DNA of 64,000 bases from Arachis hypogaea. Taxonomy: Eukaryota; Streptophyta; Magnoliopsida; Fabales; Fabaceae. The position numbers were made by a program, and so were the translations under genes. Below the pieces are notes generated by a model that saw only the letters and a program-made list of their open reading frames with translations, ran no database searches and had not been told where the DNA came from. The DNA is taken from NCBI RefSeq assembly GCF_003086295.3, contig NC_092045.1, positions 27,074,022 to 27,138,021 on the forward strand, written 5' to 3'. Shown here piece after piece: positions 32,245 through 45,143 of the stretch. The number at the start of each line of letters is the position of its first letter. Within the stretch, counting starts at the first letter, position 1.

Positions 32245-34350
32245 TTGGGCATTGCACTTTCTTCTTCAATGGCTAAACAAAATCTTAGGCAAGCCATTGA
32301 TTTTTTGTATTCTCGCGGCCTTGCTACTTCTGATTCCTATACACGCCATGTCCTTCACTGCGTTCGAGCAAATGACTTTGTTCAAGCCAAGAGATTGCAG
32401 TCTCACATGCAACTTCACCTTTTCCAACCCAAAGACTCCTTCATCCATAACCAGCTCCTCCATTTGTATGCCAAATGCGGCAAACTCTCCTATGCACAAG
32501 ACCTGTTTGATAATATGACCCACAGAGATGTTTATTCTTGGAATGCCTTGCTTTCTGCTTATGCTAAGTTGGGTTTGGTTGAGGATTTGTGCACTGTCTT
32601 TGATCAAATGCCTTCTTGTGATTCCGTTTCTTATAACACCTTGATTGCTTGTTTTGCAACTAATGGGCATTCAGGCAAGGCATTGAAGATTTTAGTGAGG
32701 ATGCAAGAAGATGGGTTTCAGCCCACCCAGTACTCCTATGTGAATGCATTGCAAGCATGTTCTAAGCTCTTGGATTTGAAGCTTGGTAAGCAGATTCACG
32801 GGAGAGTTGTTATTAGTGGTTGTGGGGATAACACTTTTGTATGGAATGCTATCACTGGTGTCTATGCGAAGTGTGGTGATATTCACAGGGCACGGTGGTT
32901 CTTTGATCGAATGACACATAAGAATGTTGTTTCCTGGAATCTTATGATCTCTGGATATGTCAAATTGGGGTATCATGATGAGTGCATTCGATTGTTTAAT
33001 AAGATGAAGTTATTGGGTTTGAAACCTGACCAAGTTACAGCATCAATTGTTATCAATGCTTACTTTCAGTGTGGACATGTGGATGATGCAAGGAGGATGT
33101 TCAGTGAAATACCTAGAAAGGATGAGATTTGTTGGACAACAATGATAGTTGGTTGTGCACAGAATGGAAGAGAAGAGGATGCATTGATGTTGTTTGGCGA
33201 CATGCTGCGTGGAGACGTTAGACCTGACAGTTACACCATTTCAAGTGTGGTCAGCTCCTGTGCCAAGCTAGCTTCTTTGTGTCATGGTCAGGTTGTCCAT
33301 GGAAAAGCAATAGTAATGGGTGTTGATCATAGCATGCTTGTGTCAAGTGCTCTTGTTGATATGTACTGCAAGTGTGGAGTTACTTTGGATGCTTGGAGCA
33401 TTTTTTGGACAATGCCTATTCGAAATGTGATTACTTGGAATTCTATGATCCATGGTTATGCCCAAAATGGTCAACCACATGAAGCACTGGCTCTTTATGA
33501 AACGATGCTTCAGGAAAATATCAAACCTGATAGCATTAGTTTTGTGGGGGTATTATCTGCTTGTATCAGTGCTGACATGGTCGCAAAAGGACAGGAATAT
33601 TTTAATTCAATAAGTGAACATGGGATGACACCAACATTGGATCACTATGCATGTATGGTCACTCTCATTGGTCGCTCTAGTAGTGTTGATAAAGCTGTGG
33701 ATTTGATCAAATGCATGCCTCATGAACCAGATTACCTGATTTGGTCCACCCTACTCTCTATTTGTGCAAAGAAGGGTGACATCAAGAATGCAGAATTGGC
33801 AGCTGGTCATCTCTTCAAGTTGGATCCACGTAATGCAGGACCTTATATCATGCTTTCCAACTTATACGCTGCTTGCGGGAGATGGGAAAAAGTAGGTGAT
33901 GTACGATCTCTCATGAATAGAAACAATGCAAAAAAGTTTGCTGCTTATAGTTTGGTTGAGGTTGAGAGTGAAGTCCACAAATTTGTTTCAGAAGATCGTA
34001 CTCATCCAGCAGTGGAAAAAATCTATGATGAATTGAACAGATTGATTTCAATATTGCAACGAATTGGGTATAATCCAGATACAAACATTGTTCTGCATAA
34101 TGTGGAACAGGAAGAAAAATTTAAATCCATCTCATACCACAGTGAGAAACTTGCTCTTGCTTTTGCTTTAATTAGAAAGCCGAATGGAATTGCACCTATC
34201 AGGATCATAAAAAATATACGTGTCTGTGATGACTGCCATGTGTTTATGAAATTTGCATCCTTCCATATTGGAAGGACAATCATTTTGAGAGATTCAAACA
34301 AATTTCACCATTTCTCTGGTGGAAAGTGCTCTTGCAAGGACCATTGGTAA
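32245..34350 (+). CDS. Pentatricopeptide repeat protein, PLS class, DYW subgroup
   Basis: 701 codons in one exon, as is usual for plant PPR genes. Such proteins bind organellar RNA in a sequence-specific way, and DYW members usually direct C-to-U editing in mitochondria or plastids. Visible: a tandem of P, L and S repeats from about residue 30 to 490 (YAKCGKLSYAQDLFDNM, VVSWNLMISGYVKLG, DSYTISSVVSSCAKL, VITWNSMIHGYAQNG), E and E+ motifs to about 570 (PYIMLSNLYAACGRWEKV), then a DYW domain. The cytidine-deaminase signature is intact: H632-S-E634 and C661-DD-C664-H. The protein ends CSCKDHW rather than ..DYW. The expected PG.SW before the DYW domain is replaced by AAYS. The N-terminus (MGIALSSSMAKQN) is short, with a second in-frame Met nine codons on, and its targeting peptide is unclear. 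No frame break is present. I cannot name the ortholog. Confidence 0.95.
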   Translation: MGIALSSSMAKQNLRQAIDFLYSRGLATSDSYTRHVLHCVRANDFVQAKRLQSHMQLHLFQPKDSFIHNQLLHLYAKCGKLSYAQDLFDNMTHRDVYSWNALLSAYAKLGLVEDLCTVFDQMPSCDSVSYNTLIACFATNGHSGKALKILVRMQEDGFQPTQYSYVNALQACSKLLDLKLGKQIHGRVVISGCGDNTFVWNAITGVYAKCGDIHRARWFFDRMTHKNVVSWNLMISGYVKLGYHDECIRLFNKMKLLGLKPDQVTASIVINAYFQCGHVDDARRMFSEIPRKDEICWTTMIVGCAQNGREEDALMLFGDMLRGDVRPDSYTISSVVSSCAKLASLCHGQVVHGKAIVMGVDHSMLVSSALVDMYCKCGVTLDAWSIFWTMPIRNVITWNSMIHGYAQNGQPHEALALYETMLQENIKPDSISFVGVLSACISADMVAKGQEYFNSISEHGMTPTLDHYACMVTLIGRSSSVDKAVDLIKCMPHEPDYLIWSTLLSICAKKGDIKNAELAAGHLFKLDPRNAGPYIMLSNLYAACGRWEKVGDVRSLMNRNNAKKFAAYSLVEVESEVHKFVSEDRTHPAVEKIYDELNRLISILQRIGYNPDTNIVLHNVEQEEKFKSISYHSEKLALAFALIRKPNGIAPIRIIKNIRVCDDCHVFMKFASFHIGRTIILRDSNKFHHFSGGKCSCKDHW

Positions 34351-35991
34351 AGTTTTAATCCAGATAATGATATCCTGTGCATTTTTAATTGTTTTGAAAA
34401 GGAATGGTGCTGGCAATAGAAAGGAAAATTAAATCTATATGTAAACGTGGACTCAATAGATTGGAGCAGCTGTATAGCACGGGAATGCCTTTAGAAAATT
34501 TCTTGGGACGACACAATGTGTTGAACTAGGAAGCAAGTATATTCTTTGAATCCATTATCAAGAATGGACCTTGAAGAAAGAGAGTCAAGAAAACTATCAA
34601 ATCCCCATAACTTGCTTGATCCAGACTAGAGATCTTTGTGACATGTAGAGCCTGCTCGATTCAGACTAGAGGTTCTTTGTGACATGTACTATGTCTACAT
34701 GTAACTCAATCTTGTGGCAGTGTTAATTGCTTGCCTCTTAAGGTAAATTTGAATTATGTTCATGGATACACCAAAAGCATAGCGTGAAAGATCAAGTTAA
34801 TTTTGCTTCTTTTTTCTTTCTTGGTAGCTCAATTACAGTTGCTGCTAGACATTATTGATAATTTGATATAGAACTTTATTCTTCATTATTTTTCATATTT
34901 TATAGTTGATAGTGACCATACATCATGCAATTTATGAGAATATTGTTATTCATGTATGAGCCGTTAGGTTATTGGTTTCCTGTAACATCCTTTACGGTGT
35001 CAAATTTTTGCAGAATATGCCAAGAGGGTAACATTCTGTACTTTGTTACATTGGAGAGATACTTGAAGTAAATTACTAACATGTTCTATATGGGAATACT
35101 TCCTTTGCCTCTTGCAGTGGTAACGGAAAAATGAAAGGATAATTTGTCGATAACTTTATCAGAGATGAAGATGCAACACCCGATGACCTGAGCATTGTTG
35201 AACCTTAACTCCTCAAATTTCATCTGCAGTACCAATGCCTTAATTCACTGACAAATCTAGATACTTGATCTCCCCCACTAAGTGTTTCAGGCATTTAACT
35301 CCTGCAATGGATGTAATTAACTACGAGATGGTTCCAATGTTAGGTAAGTAATACACTAATGCATCAGTTTCAATTCTGAAACTCAAACCTCATATTCTAT
35401 CATATTGTTATATAATTAAATGCCATATTAGCCACTCATAGTTACATGGCCTATACTAACTAGTACCCTTAATGAAACTACAGGGCACAGAATTCGCGTA
35501 GTGAAGAAATAAATGATCAACACATTCTATTAGCTCTAATATTATGTTAGTATTTTCCTTTGGATCGGAGCTTAACTTATAACAATGCTTCTTTAATTAA
35601 AGTTTCTCTTTTACCGAGCGCGCCCTATCCATTGCTGCAATGTTCCTATCCTGGCATCTCTTAGGTACTTTTGGGTGCAAGGTCACGGTGTCTCTTCTTC
35701 CAGATGCAGTCTTTTGGCTGTTGAGTTGATTCCTTCTAGTAATGAAGCATGAAGCATCCAGTGATCCAGATCATGTTCTTGCATATTACTCTCTTGAAGG
35801 ACAAAGAGATGATTTTCCGGATACCATTGTTAAGTGTACCTTTGGAATCACCATATGTGCATAAACCTTTTTTTCCCCTCATACCCCTCGCTTTTTCTGT
35901 CTTGTAATTTTTTGCTGTATTTGTAGTATCAGGGTCCTCATTTTTCAATGCAATTTTAGTGCAGTGTTTATAATAATACTACTACTAAATA
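34351..35991. other. Downstream flank of the PPR gene, no gene recognised
   Basis: AT-rich DNA. A short imperfect duplication lies at about 34621-34690 (AGACTAGAG.TCTTTGTGACATGTA twice). I see no coding motif, and the Helitron zone starts at 35992. Confidence 0.5.
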
Positions 35992-36099
35992 TCTATTTCT
36001 ACTTAATATACTAAAATTGGGTTTTTCTCCAACTACTAAAGGTGACGTGTTGATCTCTCATGCCTCCGTTTTTCCTCTAAAACGAATAAAATTTTTTTC

Positions 36100-36540
36100 T
36101 ATTCTAAATTATTTTATTGTAATTATATTATAATTAATACTAAATGAATAATATATAATAATACTAATTTGGCAATATATCTTCATTATAATTATATCAA
36201 ATCAATATTTAATGTATTATTAAACTACTTATCAATTATTAATTAAAAATATTTTTAATAATTTTAATGATAATAATAATATTAATAATAGTAATAATAA
36301 TAATAATAAATTTTTGTTATCCGATTCACGTATATCAAATAATTTTTCTAAATTATTTTATAAAAAATATCTTTAATATAATTATATTGTAATTAATATT
36401 TAATGAATAATATATAATTATACTAATTTAGAAACATATCTTCATTATAATTGTATCAAATCAAAATTTAATGTATTATTAAAAAATTACCTTAATAATA
36501 AATAATTTACATATTTATTTTTGTTTTACTAAAGTCTATA
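36100..36540. repeat. ~260-bp imperfect tandem duplication in Helitron 1
   Basis: ATAATATATAATWATACTAATTT and TCATTATAATTRTATCAAATCA-like text (shown here as degenerate words) recurs about 260 bases apart. A homologous duplication with 274-base spacing is found at 41960-42490 in the second Helitron. Confidence 0.6.
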
Positions 36541-36783
36541 TATAGTGTTTTCCTGTGGTAAATGAATCTAAATTTGAGAGTCAATTCATAATTTTATATT
36601 TAGTTTTTTTTACTACTTCATAGAATAAGAATGTATTTTTAGTTTTTTATTGAAGTTGATCATTTTAAGGTACAATTTATAATTTTTTATAATATTTTTT
36701 ATATACTTATTCTATTATATTATTATTTTGATAATTTTTTATTTGTTGTTACTCTAAGTTATTTTTATCGTCTAATATTCCAG

Positions 36784-37297
36784 TTCGATTGTCTTTTGCT
36801 ACAATCATTTACAATGCATCACATCCATGAAATACCTCATCGAGTTGTCTTCACTAATTCGGGTTCCAACTACATGGATGTAAGCGTTCAAAGAAGAGGC
36901 AATAGTCTCTACTTTACCGAAGGATGTAAGTGTTCAGTTTTGCTAAATTCATGACAAATTAAGATATGCAATTTCAACGATTGATAATATATTTAAATTT
37001 TCTTAGTTTAAGCTGCTCATTATTAGAATAATTTTTTAACATATTTTGATTTTTTTTCAGAAATTATCAGCTTTCTTTTGCATGCATGCAATGCCATTGA
37101 GGAGAATAAAAGTTAGTTTGATTTTTTGGTGTGGTAATTCTATACCTTGCCGCATTGCATGGATAGCGGATGATGAAGCTTATCTAACAAGAGGATGGTC
37201 TGATTTTGCACGAATTTTAAATATTGAAACTTACGATGTTATTTCAGTTGGTTGTCGTTACAAGAATGATTCTATACTATACGTGACTAAGGACTAG
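36784..37297 (+). pseudogene. B3-like gene relic, copy 1
   Basis: Begins after a TTCCAG acceptor-like site. It contains MHHIHEIPHRVVFT, YMDVSVQRRGN.LYFTEG, then after a second acceptor (TTTTTTTCAG at 37053-37062) the run RIAWIADDEAYLTRGWSDFA and YDVISVGCRYKNDS to a TAG at 37295. The pattern of a basic start, a GW-dl/GW-dF turn and D-V-I-S/F-x strands resembles tandem plant B3 DNA-binding domains (REM type); this is by eye. Compared with copy 2 about 210 bases are deleted at GAAGGATG|TAAGT. Confidence 0.5.
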
Positions 37298-37615
37298 AAT
37301 AGGTTCAATATTGTTTAGGTAATTTGGTTTTACTATTAGTATTTGATTAAATTATAATTATAGAATTTTAAATTATTGCCTCAATTTTTACGATTATTTT
37401 TTGTGGATGTGCTATTTTTAAATAATTTAATAAAATGTAGTGTCAGATATTATTAAGTTTATTTTTATCCTTTATTTCTTTATTTGTATTTTCATTATAT
37501 TTGACAAAAAATGAACCTACACATATATTAAATCGTTGACCTAAAGATACTTTATTTGTCAATAAAAACATATTTTATTTATAATTGGAATAAAATTTAT
37601 TTGCCAATAATCGGT

Positions 37616-38135
37616 GGATAAAATTGAAATTACACCCGTGTCATATAATTATAATTGATTAATTGGTATAAAGTGAAATTATACCCGTGCCATGAGTAAT
37701 AATCTAAATAATTATATCTTAACAAAATATAATTTGAAATAATTTATAAATAATTATCTTAACAAAAATAATTATTTAATAATTGATTTAAAAATCAATG
37801 CAAAAAATAATTATTAATAATAGTATTATTAATTGGGTAAATAATATAATTTCAAATTATTACTTGAAATATAAATAATATATGGAAATCTATTGAGTAA
37901 ATCAATGATTTTGCACCTTAATAATTTGACAATTATTACTCAATTAACCAGTTAATTGAATTAGTAATAACAATTTTCAATTTCAAATTTTGTATATTAA
38001 GTAGTTATTAAAAACTGGGTAATAACGATTTACACGGGAAAATCATTGATAAATTCAATTAACCATATAGAAGATAATATACTAACAATTTTAGTATATT
38101 ATTTATGGCAATCAAAATTATTTCCTCAGATTTTC
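37616..38135. repeat. 520-bp direct repeat, left copy
   Basis: Nearly identical to 38735-39254, spacing 1119 bases, starting ATAAAATTGAAATTACACCC and ending near GGCAATCAAAATTATTTCCT. Contains two ACCCGTG words (37634 and 37690). Confidence 0.85.
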
Positions 38136-38734
38136 TATTAAAATTGAAATTAGTAATAGTTTAAAAAAAGGTTTATTAATAAAATTACTAATAGTCACAT
38201 TTTTATACACAAGATATATGTTTTCTATATATTATTAAAAAAATATAATGAAACATGAATAATAAATGAGTATGTTATTTTTTCGACTAGCTAATTAATG
38301 CAAAATCGAGTACCCTTTTTTATTCGATTGAGGTCATATTCTGTTTGGTGAAAGTTTTAATCACCTTAATTAAATCCTGTCTTTGTGCCTTAACTTATAC
38401 AAGTAGTAATATGTTACATATTATTTGATATATCTAAGTAGTTATTTTCTCATAGTGGAGATGTAAAAAATCATATTAAGGTTTGTTGCCAAATAATTAT
38501 TGGATGAATAATAGTAGATTATATTATTTTGGAAAAGTATTTTCATTATAATTATATCAAATCAATATTTAATTATGATAAAATATGTTAATTATAATTA
38601 TATCATAGAATTATAATAATTACGATATTTATGTTATATATTTTAATCATTATGTACGTAAATAATTAGAAATCAATCAAATCAAATTATCACGGTAAAT
38701 AATATGTTGTATATTATTATGGAAAATAATCCGT

Positions 38735-39254
38735 AGATAAAATTGAAATTACACCCGTGTCATATAATTATAATTGATTAATTGGTATAAAATGAAATTA
38801 TACCCGTGTCATGAGTAATAATCTAAATAATTATATCTTAACAAAATATAATTTGAAATAATTTATAAACAATTATCTTAACAAAAATAATTATTTAATA
38901 ATTGATTTAAAAATCAATGCAAAAAATAATTTTTAATAATAGTATTATTAACTGGGTAAATAATATAATTTCAAATTAATACTTGAAATATAAATAATAT
39001 ATGGAAATCAATTGAGTAAATCAATAATTTTGCACCTTAATAATTTGACAATTATTACTCAATTAACCAGTTAATTGAATTAGTAATAACAATTTTCAAT
39101 TTCAAATTTTGTATATTAAGTAATTATTAAAAACTAGGTAATAACGATTTACACGGAAAAATCATTGATAAATTCAATTAACCATAAAGAAGATAATATA
39201 CTAACAGTTTTAGTATATTATTTATGGCAAGGAAAATTATTTCCTCAAATTAAA
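38735..39254. repeat. 520-bp direct repeat, right copy
   Basis: Second copy of the repeat at 37616, with only scattered substitutions. Non-coding. Confidence 0.85.
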
Positions 39255-39620
39255 TTTTATATAATTATAGTAAGTCTCTATAATTAAAGCAATATAAAAC
39301 TGCTTCATATATAGCAATAATATTATATATTTTTATATATCTCTTTTTTATCTCTTTTTTTAAAATATTGACATATAATTAATGTAGAAAATATATAATA
39401 TTAAACTGTTTTGTTATGCATATATATGAATTTATATTATAACCCGTATAATTTATACGTATAGCATAATATATATGTCAAAAAAAGATTTCATAATTTT
39501 TAAAAACCACTGTTTTGTTATATGAAATTGAAATTGAAATTAAATAATTTCTATTTATATAATTTTTTTCTATTAGTATCAAGTATTTTCATTAAAAATT
39601 CATATCGTTTGTAATTAGTG

Positions 39621-39627
<7 letters not shown>

Positions 39628-39690
<63 letters not shown>
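39628..39690. repeat. (TA)n microsatellite
   Basis: About 31 uninterrupted TA units directly before the helicase relic. Confidence 0.95.
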
Positions 39691-39692
<2 letters not shown>

Positions 39693-39723
39693 TCGTAATA
39701 GTCAATTGTTTCAATTATTTTGA

Positions 39724-41215
39724 CGTTAATGCTCTTGCGAATGAACTAAGTGGGTATTTAGAAATGCTAACTAATGAGCAGAAATTTGCATACGATCAAA
39801 TAATTGGTGCTGTTAGCGGTAATATGGGTGGACTTTTCTTCTTATATGGTCAAGGTGGTTGTGGAAAAACATTCTTATGGTCAACTATATCATGCTCAAT
39901 TAGGTATAAAGGAGGTATAGTTTTAAATGTTGCTTGAGTGGGATTGCTGCACTTTTGTTGCCTAATGGAAGAACTGCACATTCAAGGTTTAAAATTCCTT
40001 TGGTCATAAATGAGGATTCTTTGTGTAGCATTAAACAGGAAAGTCCTCTTGTAAGGTTAATATCCAAGGCCAAATTAATCACATGGGATGAAGCTCCAAT
40101 GATAAGTAAGTATTATTACGAAGCTTTAGACAAATGCCTCAAAGACATCTTAAGGTACTCAGATTCGTATAATGCTCATTTGCCATTTGGAGGTAAAGTT
40201 GTTGTTCTCGGAGGAGATTTTAGACAAATTTTACCTGTGATTTCCAGAGGCTCAAGGCAAGATATAATTCAGTCTTATATTAATTCTTCATATTTGTGGC
40301 ATAACTGAAAGGTTTTGAAGCTTACAAAAAACATGAGATTGTCACTAGGTGAAAACAACAACATATAAGAACTCAAAAATTTTGCAGAATGGCTACTCAA
40401 AATTAGTGATGGTTTGACTGGTGATACAACAGATGGTGAATCGATCGTTCATATACCATCTGACATTTTGATTAAGAACTCTGAGACAGCTTTGGATGAC
40501 CTCATTGATTTCGTGTATCCAAATATGTTATCCAATTTATCCGTTGAAAAATATTTCAAGGATAGAGCAATTCTTGCACCAACTTTGGATTGTGTCACTG
40601 ATGTCAACAACAAGATGACTGCAGGGTTATCTAGACAAGAAAGAGTCTACTTAAGTTCAAACTCTGTGTGTGCTTAAGAGAGAAATATGGAATTTGAGTT
40701 AGATGCTTTCTCGCCGGAGATTCTAAATGGAATAAATTGTTCAGGTCTACCACCACACAAGTTGGTTCTGAAGGTTGGCGCTGCTGTTATGTTGCTGGGA
40801 ATATAGACCAAACTAATGGTTTGTGCAATGGAACGAGGATGCAAGTTAGAAGAATGGAAAATTATGTGATAGAATGCAAAACTTTAACTGGTAACAAAGC
40901 TTGAAGTATTGATCTTATTCCAAGACTGAATCTAATTCCAAATAATGAAACATTGCCAGTCAGGTTTCAAAGAAGACAATTCTCAATTATCATGTCATTT
41001 GCAATGACAATAAATAAGTCCTAGGGACAAACTCTATCGAAAGTTAGAATTTACCTTCCAAGGCCAGTTTTCACCCATGGTCAATTGTATGTTGCGTTAT
41101 CAAGGGTAACGAGTAAAGATGGTATGCGAGTGCTGTTGCAAGATCATGGACACTTGGAAGATAACTGCATGATGAATGTGGTATATAGAAAAGTTTTTGA
41201 GAGCCTATAATAAAA
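39724..41215 (+). pseudogene. Pif1-type helicase relic of a Helitron
   Basis: Helitron Rep/Hel proteins end in a Pif1-like 5'-3' DNA helicase. Visible in order: Walker A GQGGCGKT (39848-39871), Walker B region ITWDEAPM (about 40078-40101), GGDFRQILPV (about 40211), TKNMRLS (40324), and near the end the LPRPVFTHGQLYVALSRVTS block (about 41056-41120, read through frame changes). Stops and shifts occur at 39937, 40306, 40366, 40675, 40804 and later, so it is dead. No Rep nuclease (HUH) domain is seen upstream. Confidence 0.8.
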
Positions 41216-41822
41216 AGGTAATAACAAAATGTCTTACTAAATCTATTTATTTATTAAAATTTATTACTATCACTTAAAAAAATTTAGAAATTCTAGGAAC
41301 TAATAGATGAATTCTTATTGTACATTAATAGTTTGAGAATATTAAAATTATCATTAAAATTCGTATAATTTTATTCTCTTGACAAACAATTTTATAATTA
41401 CGTTAATCATATAATTTTATATATAAACATTAATACAGCGTTATTTCATGTATATATTTTGCAGGTATCAAAGGATAGCATTGAATTGTTATTCAGCAGG
41501 TTTAAATTATTTATTATTTACGACAAAACTTTCTGCATTAAGGTTCTCTATTAATTTGTTCTTCATTTTAAGCTGATTTTTGATATTTTCTTATTTCACA
41601 GTAAACCAACATATAAAACTTTGTTGGTAGATTGTCATATTGAGTATATATGTCTGATTTATTGAAAAAAGTAGATTAAATAACTATTTTATAGTTAATA
41701 CAATTAATACTATATTAAAAAAAGAAAAACAAGGCATACAAGTTATTTTTTTATTAATTAAATTATTATAATTAAAATGAAATTTAACATAACAACTTAA
41801 AATTATAATTTCAATCTTATCA

Positions 41823-41849
41823 CGTGCATGGCACGGGTGATTAAACTTG
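41823..41849 (+). terminator. Helitron 3' terminal hairpin, copy 1
   Basis: Stem CGTGC/GCACG around ATG, then GGTGATTAAACTTG. Helitron 3' hairpins mark the end of rolling-circle transfer. The final CTTG departs from CTRR at one base. Confidence 0.65.
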
Positions 41850-41959
41850 TAATATACTAAAACTAGGTTTTCCCCCGGCTAATAAAGATGACGTGTCCGT
41901 CCCTTGTGAGTTCATTTTTCCTCCAAAATGAATATAATTTTTTTATTCTAAATTATTTT

Positions 41960-42490
41960 ATAAAAAATATCTTTATTATAATTATATTATAATTAATATT
42001 TAATGGATAATATATAATTATACTAATTTAGGAACATATCTTCATTATAATTATATCAAATCAATATTTAATACATTATTAAATTACTTATCAATAATCA
42101 ATTAAAAATACTTTTAATCATTTTAATAATAATACTAATATCAATAATAGTAATAATAATAATAAAAAATCTTTGTTACCCGTGATATGATGAAATTATT
42201 CACGTATATCAATTAATTATTCTAAATTATTTTATAAAAAATATTTTTATTATAATTATATTATAATTAATATTTAATGAATAATATATAATTATACTAA
42301 TTTAGGAACATATCTTCATTATAATTATATCAAATCAATATTTAATACATTATTAAACTACTTATCGATTATCAATTAAAAAAATTTTTAATTTAATCAT
42401 TTTAATAATAATATTAATAACAATAATAGTAATAATAATAATAATAAATCTTTGTTACCCGTGATATGATGAAATTATTCACATATATCA
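41960..42490. repeat. 274-bp tandem duplication in the second Helitron block
   Basis: GGAACATATCTTCATTATAA occurs at 42031 and 42305, and TTTGTTACCCGTGATATGAT occurs once in each unit. Confidence 0.8.
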
Positions 42491-42815
42491 TTTTTATGTG
42501 TAATTATTGTATATAATAAAAAATTACTTTAATAATAAGTAATTTACATATTTATTTTTGTTTTACTAAAGTCTATATATAGTGTTTTTCTATGGTGCAT
42601 GAATCTAAATTTAAAAGTCAACTCATAATTTTATATTTTTTTTACTACTTCATAGAATAAGAATGTATTCTTCATTTTTTATCGAAATTGATCATTTTAA
42701 GGTACAATTTATAATTTTTTATAATATTTTTCATGTACTCATTCTATTATATTATTCTTTTGATAATTTATTAATTATTATTACTCTAAGTTATTCTTAT
42801 CGTCTAATGTTTCAG

Positions 42816-43517
42816 TTTGATTGTCTTTTGCCACAATCGTTTACAATGCATCACATCCATGAAATACCTCATCGAGTTGTCTTCACTGATTTGAGTTCCA
42901 ACTACATGGATGTAAGCGTTTAAAGAAGGGGCAATAATCTCTACTTTACTGAAGGATGGTTGGATCTACTCACCTATTATGACCAACCTAATGGAATGTT
43001 GTTAAGTTAGGTTTTTTGGTAGGAGCTCGATTTTTTATTGAGGAACTGTTTCCATGGAACTTTGTAGGCCAAGTTCAAGTTCCATCCCCTCCATGCTTTT
43101 TACGTCTGCCCGAAAATTTTCGAAGTGGAGCACATAATGAGATTGAATTCCCTCCGTTTAAGTTCAGTTTTGCTAAATTCGTGACAAACTCGAATATGCA
43201 ATTGTAAATATATTTAAATTTTTTTATTTTAAACTTTACGTTATTAGGATAATTTTATGACATGTTGTGATTTTTTTCAGAAATGACCGACTTTCTTTTG
43301 TATGCATGCAATGCCGTTGAAAGGGAATAACGGTTAGTTTGGTTTCTCGATGTGGCAATTCTATACCTTGCCTCATTGCATGGATAGCGGATGATGAAAC
43401 TTATTTTACAAGAGAATGGTCTGAATTTGCACGAATTCTAGATGTTCAAACTTACAATGTTATTTCAGGTAGTTATCATTACGAGAATGACTCTATTCTA
43501 TACGTGACTAAAGACTA
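42816..43517 (+). pseudogene. B3-like gene relic, copy 2 (longest)
   Basis: Follows a TTTCAG acceptor-like site. Reads IPHRVVFTDLSSNYMDVSV, stop, RRGNNLYFTEGWLDLLTYYD, then a shifted segment, PPFKFSFAKFVTNSN, a TTTTTTTCAG intron-like border at 43273-43282, IAWIADDETYFTREWSEFA and a final YVTKD stop at 43515. It keeps the central part missing from copy 1. At least three in-frame stops make it non-functional. Assignment to the B3 fold is by pattern only. Confidence 0.5.
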
Positions 43518-44829
43518 GAATAGATTCAATATTATTTAAGTAGTTTGATTTTAATATTAGTATTTGATTAAATTAGTATTAGAAAATTTTAAATTATTGC
43601 CTCAATTTATATATTATGAGTATTTTTTATAAATATGCTATTTTTAATTAATTTTAATATAAAATTTTTTGTGTAAGATATATTTAAGTTTATTTTTCTC
43701 TTTGGAGATATATATCATCTTTATATCTTTATTTGTATTTACATTATATTCGAAAAAAATCTCTACCTAAACATATATAGCAAATCACTTACCTAATATA
43801 CACACAATGTCCTTGCCGATAAAAACAGATTTTAACTAGAAAAAATAATGAAGCATAAATCTTTTGATGATATATACAAAATGTAAAAGAAATACAGTAA
43901 GTAGATATTATGTTATAATAATATCTTTAATTGTATTATAATTAGCTCATAAATAATGTATGATTATATTATTTTAGAAAAATATTTTTATTATAATTAT
44001 ATCAAATCAATATTTTAATATATTATTAAATTAATTATTTTATAATAATATTTTTTTATTTTAATAATAATAATAGTAATAGTCTATCCTTTTATTAAAA
44101 CACTTATTTAACTGAATTATAATTAAATATTTAATGAAAATAAAGGAAGAATTTGTGTTTTGAATGATAATATAATTGTATATTTTTAAAGATTCTAAGG
44201 TTGTGAGTAAATATGTGATATAATAGAAAAATGCTTCTAAATATATAATCTTCCTATATTAATATACGCATGCATGTCACCTCCTTATTTACTTTTTAGA
44301 TCGCTCAATTTTCATTAAGCGTAATAAAAACCATAAAAACCAATAAATAATTACTTGAGTTTTTCATTATTCCTATATATAGGCTTTATTTTTTTTTATA
44401 ATACATTCTATATATATTTATATCTATTTTTTATATAGCAATAATATTACATGTATTTATATATCTCTTTTTTTAATTTATTTTAAAAAATATTGACATA
44501 TAATTAATATAGATAACATACATACTAAACAAATATTTCTATTGATTTAATTACAACAATTAATACAAGATAATAACATAAGAATAACCTAATTATAGCA
44601 AGAATTTTCATTAAAATGATTGACTAATAATTTGAATATAATTGATATAGTTAAATTGATATAATTCATAAGATTGAGAGTAATTACTAATAATTTGAAT
44701 ATAATTGATATAACAATTATATCAATTATAATAATAATTCACGTGACTTCATATGCAATAATTTGAATTATTATTGTCACTTAATTATACTTGAATATTA
44801 TCATATCATTATAATAATATTATATACGG

Positions 44830-44830
<1 letters not shown>

Positions 44831-44883
<53 letters not shown>

Positions 44884-44910
44884 TTAATTATTATTATTAT
44901 TATTATTATT
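44831..44910. repeat. (TTA)n microsatellite
   Basis: TTATTATTA run with one TTTTAA interruption near 44883. Confidence 0.95.
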
Positions 44911-45082
44911 AGATAATGAATAAGAATTAGAATTATATTAATATTTTTAAAATTAATATAATAAAAATGACTAAAAATATTTAAAATCAATGTGCGATAT
45001 TAATATCATAAGATTTGATCATATTATATGATTAGAATCAAATATTCTTATCATGATTACTACGACAAGTGCCATTATCATA

Positions 45083-45083
<1 letters not shown>

Positions 45084-45142
<59 letters not shown>
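45084..45142. repeat. (ATT)n microsatellite
   Basis: About 19 ATT units directly beside the inverted Helitron 5' region. Confidence 0.95.

Positions 45143-45143
<1 letters not shown>

Larger units (their letters stand above)
35992..41849 (+). mobile_element. Helitron 1 (decayed), with helicase and captured gene relics
   Basis: The 5' end is A|TCTATTTCTACTTAATATAC, with the TC start and AT-rich beginning usual for Helitrons. The 3' end has a CGTGC-ATG-GCACG hairpin (41823-41835) followed 14 bases later by CTTG|T, close to the canonical CTRR. Inside are a B3-like gene relic (36784), a ~520-bp direct repeat (37616 and 38735), a TA microsatellite and a Pif1-type helicase relic (39724-41215). No target duplication is expected for Helitrons. 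A second Helitron-like 5' end, AATATACTAAAACTAGG, follows immediately at about 41851. Confidence 0.65.

Noticed and set aside
32174..32670. Additional frames overlapping the PPR start on both strands
   Set aside because: They overlap the 701-codon PPR frame, have no domain, and end early.
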